13,958 nt of DNA from Bryobacteraceae bacterium (GCA_030036985.1 JASHSD010000443.1:1-13958), one strand, 5' to 3'. Shown: positions 7,819-13,795, counted from the first letter of the stretch. Made by a program: numbers and translations. Notes: generated from the letters alone by a model not told the origin.

Positions 7819-7859
7819 GCACCGGCACGAGTGCCGGTGCGGCAGACGCGAGCGTCTGC
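7819..7859. repeat. Two-hairpin palindromic element, copy 1
   Basis: Two perfect hairpins side by side. GCACCGGCA (7819-7827) pairs with TGCCGGTGC (7832-7840) around the loop CGAG. One base later, GCAGACG (7842-7848) pairs with CGTCTGC (7853-7859), again around CGAG. GCCACGA follows immediately (from 7859). The same architecture and flank recur at 13873-13919. This resembles REP/BIME-type dispersed elements; it may also end glgP transcripts, although no T-run follows it closely. Confidence 0.8.
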
Positions 7860-7930
7860 GCCACGACTCCGTACGACAGGCTGTCTTCACCACCGTGGCG
7901 CAGAAACTCATGTCCGCTTTTTAGTAGGGT

Positions 7931-8050
7931 CAGGCCTTCGGGCCTGCAGCCGGGCATCCGCCCGGCCGATGCCGGACGGAATTTCCTGTTGAATCCCGGG
8001 ATTTGCCTGATTTCAGGCCGCCCGGAAGGGCGGCTGCAGCGCCGAAGCGC
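7931..8050. repeat. Group of five short hairpins
   Basis: Successive perfect stems: CAGGCC/GGCCTG around TTCG (7931-7946); GCCGGGC/GCCCGGC around ATCC (7949-7966); GCCTGA/TCAGGC around TT (8005-8018); GCCGCCC/GGGCGGC around GGAA (8017-8034); and GCGC/GCGC around CGAA (8039-8050). The third and fourth overlap by two bases and are mutually exclusive. TTCG and GNRA-like loops on GC stems suggest RNA-level stability. They lie directly upstream of the start of the small membrane protein. Confidence 0.65.
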
Positions 8051-8068
8051 CGGCCCCACAGTCAGATC

Positions 8069-8293
8069 GTGAGAATATTCAAAACCCTGTTGGTCGTCGT
8101 GCTGGGCCCGACCCTGGGCGCGTTGCTGGGGTATTTTGTGGGCACTCTTTTCGTCCACGCCCATGCCGCGCATCCGCGGCCGGTCGATCGGGTGATAGTG
8201 GACCTCTGCGGCGGGTTTGGCCTCGTGATCGGGACGACTCTCGCGATGGGCCTTATGGCGGTGACGCTTTCGCGGAAGGATCGAAAATCCTGA
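8069..8293 (+). CDS. Small two-helix membrane protein, unknown function
   Basis: 74 aa from a GTG at 8069 (MRIFKTLLVVVLGPTLGALLGYFVG). Two hydrophobic segments, about residues 7-29 and 45-66, are separated by a His-rich loop (HAHAAHPRPVD), and the tail is basic (SRKDRKS). The frame is open upstream to an ATG at 8003, but that extension (MPDFRPPGRAAAAPKRR) is encoded by the hairpin cluster and is unlikely to be protein. No standard ribosome site is seen. The last 41 bases overlap the 3' end of the phosphoesterase gene on the other strand. The alternation of helices and charged ends looks like real protein, but it is not recognised and could be a chance frame. Confidence 0.5.
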   Translation: MRIFKTLLVVVLGPTLGALLGYFVGTLFVHAHAAHPRPVDRVIVDLCGGFGLVIGTTLAMGLMAVTLSRKDRKS

Positions 8294-10373
8294 CGTCCGG
8301 CGCGATGGCGGTGAACGGCGTAAGGTCCGGCTTGTCCGTGAACAGATCGCCCAAGCCGGCGGCGGTCGCATCGTTCAGGTTCATCGGCGGGAGATGCAGC
8401 AGTTCGAGGATCGTCCGCGTTAATCCCGGCAGGTTCGAATTGGTGTGGGAAACGTAGTTGCGCTTGATATAGGGGCCGGCCGCCAGCAGCATGGTGCGGT
8501 GCGAATCCACATGATCCGATCCGGCTTGGTCTGATCCGTCATAGGTATCGTCGTCCGCGATGAAGACGGCCATGCGCGGCCACCATGGCGAGTGCGACAA
8601 ATACTCCAGAATCCGTCCGATGCCGAGGTCGCCGTCTTCCACCACTGACGCCTCATAAGGAAATTCGACCGATGTGTCATCGCGCAGATCGAGGTGAAGA
8701 AGCGGAGGAGGGTTCCGGCCGCTTTTGCCGTAGTCGGCGTTCATGGCGGCGATAAAGCCCGCGGACGTGTCGTCGAATTTCCGGAACTTGACGCCCGCGC
8801 TGTCGAGCACACGCCAGAGATCCGCGCGCTCTGCGCTGTCTTCGCTTCCTTCGTCGATGTAATAATTGTCGCTGAACGCCCACTCCTCCGCGATCCTGTG
8901 CTGGTTGGGCGTAACGGGCGCATCCTGCACGCTGAACCGCGTCTTGCCGCCGTCGGCGTAGCCGTGCATGCCGAAGCGCGCCAGCCGCGGGAGCGATTGC
9001 ACCTTGCCGTTACCCGCTTCGGCGACATCCCCGAGCACTTCGTCGAACGCGTGGCCCTTCTTCTCGATCAGCACCACGCATTGGATCGCATCCGGCGGTT
9101 TCGGACGGTCGCGCATCCAGGGAACAAACCCGTTGTTCGCGAAGACGGCTCCGTTATCGGCGAGAAGCTCGCTCGCATCGGGCATCGGGAACGCCGTGAC
9201 CATGCCGTGGTAGAGCGACGAGATCTCGCCGAAATCGAGGATGACGTGGCTATCGGTCGGCCCCGTGCCGCGGCCGAGCGCACTCGTCACGTAGACCCGA
9301 TCGCCCGAGATCGCCACGCGGTTGGGCGCCCAGCCGGCGGCCAAGTGGCCGATCAACGCGTTCTTCCGGGTATCCACGATGCCGACCGCGTTGATGCCGG
9401 ACTCCGCGACCAGCAGCCATCTCGTGACCGGATCGTATGCCATCCCCGCCGGCTGAATCCCGCGGTACTGTTCGAGCGACGGGATGCGCAGGGGGATCTT
9501 CGCCAGGACGCTGCGGTCCTTCGGGTCGAGAACTGTGATGGAATCGGTGCGCGAATTGGAGACGAAGACGCGGTCCGCCGTGGCAAGCACCTGCGCCAGC
9601 GAATCCGTCCTGGCGCAGCCGGAAAGCTTGGGCTTCATGGCGTCGTGCAGATCGACGGCGCAGACGGAATCGGTCGTGGCGATCCAGGCTGTGACGTGGT
9701 CCGGCGCGAGCGAAATCGCCGACGGTTTTTCGCCAACATCAGCCGATGCCACCATGCGTCCCGACTTCACGTCGACCACATCCAGGCGGCCGTTGTTGCG
9801 GTCAAGCACGAAGATCAGCCGGTGGACGTCGTCGAAGGCGAGACCGCCGGTGAAGCTGTCGGGAAGCTCGGGACTGTTCACGCTGATGGTGCGGCGGCTT
9901 GCGCCCGTTATCCAATCGATCGAACGCAATCTGCCCGAGGCGCCTTCGGAGATCCAGATATTCTTCCCCGAGTCGTCGAAGGCGATTCCGCCGGCAACGG
10001 TCGTCCAGTTCGGGTCGGCGGCGCCGGAGGCCTCGTTCCGCGGAAGGTCCGCCCAGATATGCCGCTCCCGCCAGGGTTTTTTGCCCGAAGGCGGCTCGAT
10101 GACTGTAATTCCGGACCGTTCGGGGCCGCCGTCGGCGGTCGCCACGACTCCATTTCGGTTCACAGCGACGCCCACAGGGCCGGGGCCAGTAGGGATTTTC
10201 GTACCCAAAGGGCGCAGGATACGTCCACCCGGTAGTATGGTTCCCGACGCAGTGATGATGGCGTAGCGGCCTTCGCCGGGCGGATGAAAGTCGGCAGCGG
10301 AGGCGGCAAGAACTGAAAATACTGCTGTAGTTATTTCACAGACGCGAAAAAAATGCCGTCTTTGCAACGACAT
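8253..10373 (-). CDS. Secreted beta-propeller / phosphoesterase fusion (YncE-like plus alkaline phosphatase superfamily)
   Basis: 706 aa from the ATG at 10373, preferred because it begins a signal peptide (MSLQRRHFFRVCEITTAVFSVLAASA, cleaved near ADF). In-frame starts at 10412 and 10442 are also possible; none has a clear ribosome site. Residues about 40-400 are a beta-propeller of YncE type: PGPVGVAVNRNGVVATADGG, FTGGLAFDDVHRLIFVLDRNNGRLDVVDVKSG, VFVSNSRTDSITVLDPKDRSV, VAESGINAVGIVDTRKNALIG. Residues about 425-690 are the phosphoesterase domain (PF04185-like): CVVLIEKKGHAFDEVLGD, DNYYIDEGSEDS, AVFIADDDTYDGSDQAGSDHVDSHR (H621-R626) and LTRTILELLHLPPMNLNDATA. Metal-site Asp/His residues of the second half remain, but the usual ENRT/SFD nucleophile motif reads KGHAFD, with A442 where Thr/Ser is expected. 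The domain may be inactive on phosphoesters. It is divergent from a Crp-like regulator and probably controlled by it. Confidence 0.9.
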   Translation of the reverse strand: MSLQRRHFFRVCEITTAVFSVLAASAADFHPPGEGRYAIITASGTILPGGRILRPLGTKIPTGPGPVGVAVNRNGVVATADGGPERSGITVIEPPSGKKPWRERHIWADLPRNEASGAADPNWTTVAGGIAFDDSGKNIWISEGASGRLRSIDWITGASRRTISVNSPELPDSFTGGLAFDDVHRLIFVLDRNNGRLDVVDVKSGRMVASADVGEKPSAISLAPDHVTAWIATTDSVCAVDLHDAMKPKLSGCARTDSLAQVLATADRVFVSNSRTDSITVLDPKDRSVLAKIPLRIPSLEQYRGIQPAGMAYDPVTRWLLVAESGINAVGIVDTRKNALIGHLAAGWAPNRVAISGDRVYVTSALGRGTGPTDSHVILDFGEISSLYHGMVTAFPMPDASELLADNGAVFANNGFVPWMRDRPKPPDAIQCVVLIEKKGHAFDEVLGDVAEAGNGKVQSLPRLARFGMHGYADGGKTRFSVQDAPVTPNQHRIAEEWAFSDNYYIDEGSEDSAERADLWRVLDSAGVKFRKFDDTSAGFIAAMNADYGKSGRNPPPLLHLDLRDDTSVEFPYEASVVEDGDLGIGRILEYLSHSPWWPRMAVFIADDDTYDGSDQAGSDHVDSHRTMLLAAGPYIKRNYVSHTNSNLPGLTRTILELLHLPPMNLNDATAAGLGDLFTDKPDLTPFTAIAPDVRIFDPSAKASPP

Positions 10374-10488
10374 CCGTCGGGCGCGCGGAAGCCGGCCAAG
10401 TGCTCCGATCATTATGAAATCATTGACATCCGGAGGAGGCATAGTACTGTGGAATTGTACGTGCTAATCTGAACGCGTCGTTGGTAGG

Positions 10489-10504
10489 TGTGAACAAATT
10501 TACA
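10489..10504 (+). promoter_or_regulatory. CRP-like operator 1
   Basis: TGTGA, six bases, TTACA: one base from the E. coli CRP consensus TGTGA-N6-TCACA. It lies inside a longer dyad, GGTGT (10487-10491), AAATTT (10496-10501) and ACACC (10506-10510), with equal 4-base spacers. Center at 10496.5. Confidence 0.65.
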
Positions 10505-10515
10505 AACACCGAGTC

Positions 10516-10531
10516 TGTAAAATTACTCACA
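10516..10531 (-). promoter_or_regulatory. CRP-like operator 2 (inverted copy)
   Basis: TGTAA, six bases, TCACA; read on the minus strand it is TGTGA-N6-TTACA, the same half-sites as operator 1. Centers are 27 bases apart. It lies 46 bases before the start codon of the Crp-like gene, a position suited to autoregulation. Confidence 0.65.
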
Positions 10532-10576
10532 CGTAACTTCGTACTTTTTGTAACGTTCATATAAAGAGGACAACAA

Positions 10577-11266
10577 ATGGGTATGAGTATGGCACCCGCA
10601 CCGCAACCGCAGCAAAGAACGCTTGAAGACCCACTGGCGCATCTTCCCTGCTCCACAATCCTCGAATACCGCAAGGGTCAAACGATCTACGGCCACGATC
10701 AGCCCTCCACCAGTATTTACCTCGTGATCGATGGCAAAGTAAAGGTCTGCCGCCTGGCAGAAGACGGCCGACAGGTCGTCGTTGACATTTATCAACCTGA
10801 CGAGTTCTTCGGCGAATCGGCGTTTCTCGGTCTGGCGCAGCGCACCGAGTTGTCCGTGGCCCTCGAAAGCACCAAGCTGATGACGTGGACTACCGCGGAG
10901 ATCGAAGAGATCGCCACGCGCCGTCCGCGGCTGGCGATCGCGTTACTGCAGCTGCTCGTGCAGCGGTCGATGGATTTCGGCAGCCGCATCGAGAGTTTCT
11001 CGGTCGACAACATCGCCCGGCGATTGGCGCGCGCGCTGATTCGTTTCTCCGAACGCCTCGGCCAGGAAGCGGAGGACGGCTCGGTGCAGATGATTCCGTT
11101 CACGCACGAGCTGCTTTCGCAGTATGTCGGAACGTCGCGCGAAATCGTGACGCACTATATGAACCAGTTCCGGCGTCAGGGTTATCTGCGCTATTCGCGC
11201 AAGGGCATCCTGCTGCACCGGAACGCGCTAAGAGAGTGGCTCCGGCAGGAACCGATCGCGGCGTAG
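10577..11266 (+). CDS. Crp/Fnr-family transcriptional regulator
   Basis: 229 aa DNA-binding regulator with the standard layout. Residues about 23-135 are the cyclic-nucleotide-like beta-roll (YRKGQTIYGHDQPSTSIYLVIDGKVKV, then QPDEFFGESAF), the dimer helix runs about 115-160, and the winged helix-turn-helix is at about 173-225. In the pocket G79-E80 and R89-T90 stand roughly where CRP has the Glu and Arg-Ser that hold cAMP, so a small nucleotide ligand is possible. There is no N-terminal cysteine cluster of the FNR iron-sulfur type. The recognition helix reads TSREIVTHYMNQFRR: R188 and E189 match CRP R180/E181, while CRP R185 is His193 here. That agrees with the TGTGA half-sites upstream. AGAGGA at 10565-10570 supports the ATG at 10577. 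It probably controls itself and the divergent phosphoesterase (inference). Confidence 0.93.
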   Translation: MGMSMAPAPQPQQRTLEDPLAHLPCSTILEYRKGQTIYGHDQPSTSIYLVIDGKVKVCRLAEDGRQVVVDIYQPDEFFGESAFLGLAQRTELSVALESTKLMTWTTAEIEEIATRRPRLAIALLQLLVQRSMDFGSRIESFSVDNIARRLARALIRFSERLGQEAEDGSVQMIPFTHELLSQYVGTSREIVTHYMNQFRRQGYLRYSRKGILLHRNALREWLRQEPIAA

Positions 11267-11283
11267 GTTCGCAGCCTGGAATA

Positions 11284-11309
11284 CGGCGGAGGAATCAGTT
11301 CCTCCGTCG
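11284..11309. terminator. Hairpin terminator shared by two convergent genes
   Basis: CGGCGGAGGAA (11284-11294) pairs with TTCCTCCGTCG (11299-11309), 11 pairs including one G-U, around the loop TCAG. It starts 18 bases after the regulator stop. The phosphatase stop codon (11297-11295, minus) is in the loop and its last codons are in one arm. No T-run follows in either direction, so termination strength is uncertain. Confidence 0.6.
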
Positions 11310-12014
11310 GATCAGCAGGACTGTGACGTTATCGGGACTACCCGCCGCGTTGGCGGCTGCAATGAGTTCCCGGCATTTGTCCTGCAGCGTGGCGTGCGTC
11401 GCGTTCAGAATGGCTTCGAGATCCTCGCGCGCAACCACGCCGTGCAGCCCGTCGCTAGACAGCATCATTATGTCGTCGGGCTGCAGCGCGACCGCGTAGT
11501 CCCGGATCCTGATTGCCGCGCCGACGCCCACCGCCATGGTCAGCACGTGCCGCATGGGGTGAGTCTTCAGGCTGGATTCGTCCAGACCCAGGCTGCGGCC
11601 GACTTCCTGAACCCACGTCTGGTCTTCGGTGATCGCCCTCAATCGTTTCTGTTCCAGAAGCCATGCGCGGCTGTCGCCCACGCTGGCGATGGCGATATCG
11701 TTCTCCCGGGTTTCGAGCGCCGCGACCAGCGTAGTACCCATGCCTTCGAGACGCGGGTCGCGAATCGATTCGGCCAGCACGCGCTGATTTGCCTCTTCGA
11801 CTGCGCTCAGCAAAGCCGCCGCGTCGCGGTTGGCGGAACGTCCCAAGTTCTCGGTGACGGCCTCCACCGCCATCTGCGATGCGCGTTCGCCGCCGCGTGC
11901 GCCACCCATGCCGTCGGCGATCAGGTAGAGACCCAGCTCCGGAACGATGCGGAAGCAGTCCTGATTGGCCGAGCGGACCTTGCCGGTATCTGTCAGCGCA
12001 CAGGACTCGAGCAT
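11295..12014 (-). CDS. PP2C-family protein serine/threonine phosphatase
   Basis: 239 aa, the length of a bare bacterial PP2C catalytic domain (Stp/PrpC type), which removes phosphate from Ser/Thr residues placed by Hanks-type kinases. All family motifs occur in order: TDTGKVRSANQDCF (D19), LIADGMGGARGGERAS (D34), GMGTTLVA (91-98), ASVGDSRAWLL, ITEDQTWVQE, HVLTMAVG, MMLSSDGLHGVV (D188) and SPDNVTVLLI (D228). The four metal-binding Asp residues are intact, so activity is expected. It is soluble and cytoplasmic, with no transmembrane tail. No partner kinase is in the window. The start at 12014 has only a weak ribosome site; TATAGT on the minus strand (12034-12029) is a possible -10, implying a very short leader. 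Confidence 0.95.
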   Translation of the reverse strand: MLESCALTDTGKVRSANQDCFRIVPELGLYLIADGMGGARGGERASQMAVEAVTENLGRSANRDAAALLSAVEEANQRVLAESIRDPRLEGMGTTLVAALETRENDIAIASVGDSRAWLLEQKRLRAITEDQTWVQEVGRSLGLDESSLKTHPMRHVLTMAVGVGAAIRIRDYAVALQPDDIMMLSSDGLHGVVAREDLEAILNATHATLQDKCRELIAAANAAGSPDNVTVLLIRRRN

Positions 12015-12059
12015 GAGGCCAACTTTTCACTATAGACCAGGGCCATAACCGCGCCGGTT

Positions 12060-12974
12060 ATGCCGGACGTGCCGGGTTACACTGGGCGGGTGAAGCTTCA
12101 ATCCGCGTATGAAGCGGCCGATGCCCGCGTGGCGCTCGAGCGCGGCGATATTCTTTTCTTCCCCGATGGCGGCTTTGAAATCCCGCGAGAGGTTCGTACG
12201 GCGCTCACAGGCGCAACGCAGGACACGCGCGCTATCCACAAAAACATCGCGTACAAGCCGAATATCGATCGGGTCTCGGGGCTGGTGGATCGGGCGGAAG
12301 CCGAGACCATCCGCAAGGCTATGCGCGAATATTCGCGGCTGGCGCTGGCGTTCATGGCGCGGATTCTTCCCGCCTATGCGCGCACATGGAAGATCGATTA
12401 TGCGAGCTTCCGTTCCATCGAAGAGCGCGGCAGGGAATTGCCGCTGACCAAGCGCAACGATCTGCTGCATGTGGATGCGTTCCCGACGCGGCCGGTGTTC
12501 GGGGATTTGATTCTGCGCTGCTTCACCAACGTGAACCCGGAGCAGTCGCGCGAGTGGATGACGTCGGAGCCGTTCGCGAAGCTGGCCGCGCTGGAAGCGA
12601 AGAATGCGGGCATTGAGGAGTACGCGAAGACGGCGGATTCGTCAGTGCGCAAACTGCGCCGAAGCGCGATGCGAGCGCTGAGTAAGGCCGGATTGCCGGT
12701 GGTGGATCGATCGCCCTACGATGCTTTCATGCTGCACTTCCACGATTGGCTCAAGGGGAACGAAGCGTATCAGCGGGATTGTCCGAAGTATCGATTCGAA
12801 CTGCCGCCGGGTTCGACATGGCTGGTGTTCACCGACGTGGCCCCGCACGCGGTGCTCGGCGGGAGGCTGGCGCTGGAGCAGACGGTGATCGTTTCGCGCA
12901 ACACGCTGGAGAACCCGGCGTGCGCGCCTTCGGCAATCCTGGAGCGGATTGCGGGACGGAGTTTGATCGAGTAG
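12060..12974 (+). CDS. kdoO: Kdo hydroxylase (Fe/2-oxoglutarate dioxygenase type)
   Basis: 304 aa, resembling the Kdo 3-hydroxylase family (KdoO of Burkholderia and Yersinia, PF11004-like), which hydroxylates Kdo on lipid A to give Ko, using iron, 2-oxoglutarate and oxygen. Family features: GDILFFPDGGFEIP near the N-terminus, then NDLLHVDAFPTRPVFGDLILRCFTNVNP, where H137-x-D139 are the expected iron ligands, and FTDVAPHAVLGGR, where H263 is the expected third ligand. The middle stretch FMLHFHDWLKGNEAYQ is also family-like. No signal peptide. ATG at 12060 has no ribosome site; a GTG at 12090 (preceded by GGGCGG) is an alternative that would remove ten residues. No other lipopolysaccharide gene is in view, so it appears to act as a lone tailoring enzyme. 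The divergent neighbour is the PP2C phosphatase, 45 bases away. Confidence 0.88.
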   Translation: MPDVPGYTGRVKLQSAYEAADARVALERGDILFFPDGGFEIPREVRTALTGATQDTRAIHKNIAYKPNIDRVSGLVDRAEAETIRKAMREYSRLALAFMARILPAYARTWKIDYASFRSIEERGRELPLTKRNDLLHVDAFPTRPVFGDLILRCFTNVNPEQSREWMTSEPFAKLAALEAKNAGIEEYAKTADSSVRKLRRSAMRALSKAGLPVVDRSPYDAFMLHFHDWLKGNEAYQRDCPKYRFELPPGSTWLVFTDVAPHAVLGGRLALEQTVIVSRNTLENPACAPSAILERIAGRSLIE

Positions 12975-13289
12975 ATGATCAGGTCGAGCGCCCGGGATTG
13001 CGCCCGGTCACCCTCCCACACCACCTTACGTGCGGTTTCCGCATCCGGCGGTTGAACTCAGCGGTTCATCGCCGCAAGGGCGCTGTAGGGCGACTGGAGT
13101 TATCCCGGAAAACGGCGGCGGATGCCGGCCAGCCAGACGCCGGGAAATGCGGTGGAGCCAAACCGAATGAAGAAAGGGAATCGCTCTATGACTGAAAATG
13201 CAGAAGCAGTGGACGTTAGGGGATTAACACAGAATCCGAAGGCGCTCAAAAAACTGCCTCGCCGGGGAAATCTGTGGGTAACGCGAGCG
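12975..13289. other. 315-base stretch without an established gene
   Basis: Its left part (about 12985-13102) is a decayed group II intron end, listed separately. From about 13103 to 13289 I recognise nothing firmly; a possible truncated gene start at 13188 is listed as a pseudogene candidate. Confidence 0.6.
12985..13102 (-). mobile_element. Decayed 3' end of a bacterial group II intron (domain V/VI relic)
   Basis: Read on the minus strand, 13052-13020 is a 33-base domain V-like hairpin (canonical length 34). ACCGCC (13052-13047) pairs with GGTGGT (13025-13020), and TGCGG pairs with CCGCA around an AAA loop. The CGC inside ACCGCC stands where the catalytic triad sits in class C introns. GTGGGAGGG follows, then a domain VI-like hairpin CCGGG/CCCGG around CGCAAT (about 13006-12991). 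Upstream, codons 13099-13061 read LQSPYSALAAMNR before a stop 5 bases ahead of domain V, which may be the last residues of the lost reverse transcriptase; an in-frame stop (13102-13100) ends it. Decay shows as two lost pairs in domain V (TAAGG where TCCGG would pair) and a short loop. No intact transcriptase remains. The left boundary is approximate. Confidence 0.62.
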
Positions 13290-13412
13290 TCAGCGAGCCG
13301 TCTGGTTGAGAAATCGGCGGAGCTTCCGGCAAGTCGAATCGAACGATCTCTGTTCATCCTCACCGCCGTGATACAAGAGCGGGCCGCCGTCGGACTCGAT
13401 CATTCGCCGTAG
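13188..13412 (+). pseudogene. Possible truncated gene start, unrecognised
   Basis: A 74-codon frame begins at ATG 13188 behind a good ribosome site (AAAGGG at 13173-13178). The first 34 or so residues (MTENAEAVDVRGLTQNPKAL, then KKLPRRGNLWVTRAS) are basic and protein-like. From 13290 the frame runs antisense to the gene on the other strand and loses credibility. It may be the N-terminus of a gene cut off by rearrangement, possibly part of the same mobile-element debris, or a chance frame. No family recognised. Confidence 0.25.
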
Positions 13413-13739
13413 AACCACGTCCACTGGTTTCTTTCTCAGAGAGGGATCGTAGTTGAGGTCGCGGATGAACTCCCCGCCCAGCAGCCACACGTTATCGATG
13501 TGTTTCTGAATGGTCCTGGGCGCCAGGTCCGATGCCGCCAGATATTCGAGGAACGGATGGAACAGAGCTATCAACTGCTCGCCCGGCGGCAGATCTTTTT
13601 CCAGCCCCATCCAGGAGCGAGGCCAGCCGTTCAGGTTGCGGCAATAGTGTTCGAGGTCGTGGCGCGGCCGAGTGGCGGCGCGGTTTATTTTGGTAGTTCT
13701 CGCTTTCCCCAGCTTCCACTTCATGCTCGCGCTCATCAC
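13290..13739 (-). CDS. Small conserved hypothetical protein with a recombinase N-domain-like segment
   Basis: 149 aa from a GTG at 13739; ATG at 13736 or 13724 is equally possible, and none has a clear ribosome site. The basic N-terminus (MKWKLGKARTTKINRAATRPR) is followed by LEHYCRNLNGWPRSWMGLEKDLPPGEQLI, then LFHPFLEYLAASDLAPRTIQKHIDNVWLLGGEFI (about residues 59-92), then SDGGPLLYHGGEDEQRSFDSTCRKLRRFL. The middle part resembles the SAM-like core-binding domain at the start of tyrosine recombinases, which holds DNA, but there is no room for the catalytic domain (no R-H-R-Y set). To my recollection similar stand-alone proteins are widespread in bacteria with no assigned role. It is flanked by intron debris on one side and hairpin repeats on the other, so horizontal acquisition is plausible. 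Confidence 0.72.
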   Translation of the reverse strand: MMSASMKWKLGKARTTKINRAATRPRHDLEHYCRNLNGWPRSWMGLEKDLPPGEQLIALFHPFLEYLAASDLAPRTIQKHIDNVWLLGGEFIRDLNYDPSLRKKPVDVVLRRMIESDGGPLLYHGGEDEQRSFDSTCRKLRRFLNQTAR

Positions 13740-13751
13740 GATTTTGAACGA

Positions 13752-13795
13752 CTACCGGCTGAAAGCCGGTAGAATCCGCAGCGACTGAAAGTCGC
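13752..13795. repeat. Two hairpins with GAA loops
   Basis: CTACCGGCT (13752-13760) and AGCCGGTAG (13764-13772) pair around GAA. GCGACT (13781-13786) and AGTCGC (13790-13795) pair around GAA as well. The shared core CT-GAA-AG with different but self-complementary flanks marks a repeat family. Confidence 0.75.

Larger units (their letters stand above)
7789..8068. other. 280-base intergenic stretch of hairpins
   Basis: No credible gene lies between the phosphorylase stop and the small membrane protein. Open frames on both strands here are translations of inverted repeats. The stretch contains the two-hairpin element at 7819-7859 and a second hairpin group at 7931-8050, both listed separately. 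A T-run at 7918-7922 lies between the two groups but does not directly follow a stem. Confidence 0.7.
10374..10576. promoter_or_regulatory. Divergent control region between phosphoesterase and Crp-like regulator
   Basis: Markedly AT-rich between 10440 and 10576. It holds two CRP-like operators (10489-10504 and 10516-10531, listed separately). TACAAT on the minus strand (10459-10454) is a possible -10 for the phosphoesterase gene without a good -35. TATAAA at 10560-10565 is AT-rich but lies close to the regulator start codon. The ribosome site AGAGGA (10565-10570) fixes the regulator ATG at 10577. Confidence 0.6.

Noticed and set aside
7799..8371. 190-codon minus-strand frame across the hairpin gap
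   Set aside because: Mostly translation of inverted repeats plus antisense of a small gene; no domain or plausible start.
8694..10235. 513-codon plus-strand frame opposite the phosphoesterase
   Set aside because: Antisense shadow; the minus-strand protein has clear propeller and phosphoesterase motifs.
13061..13363. Intact group II intron reverse transcriptase on the minus strand
   Set aside because: No frame upstream of the domain V-like hairpin contains transcriptase motifs such as YADD; only a 13-codon tail is arguable.
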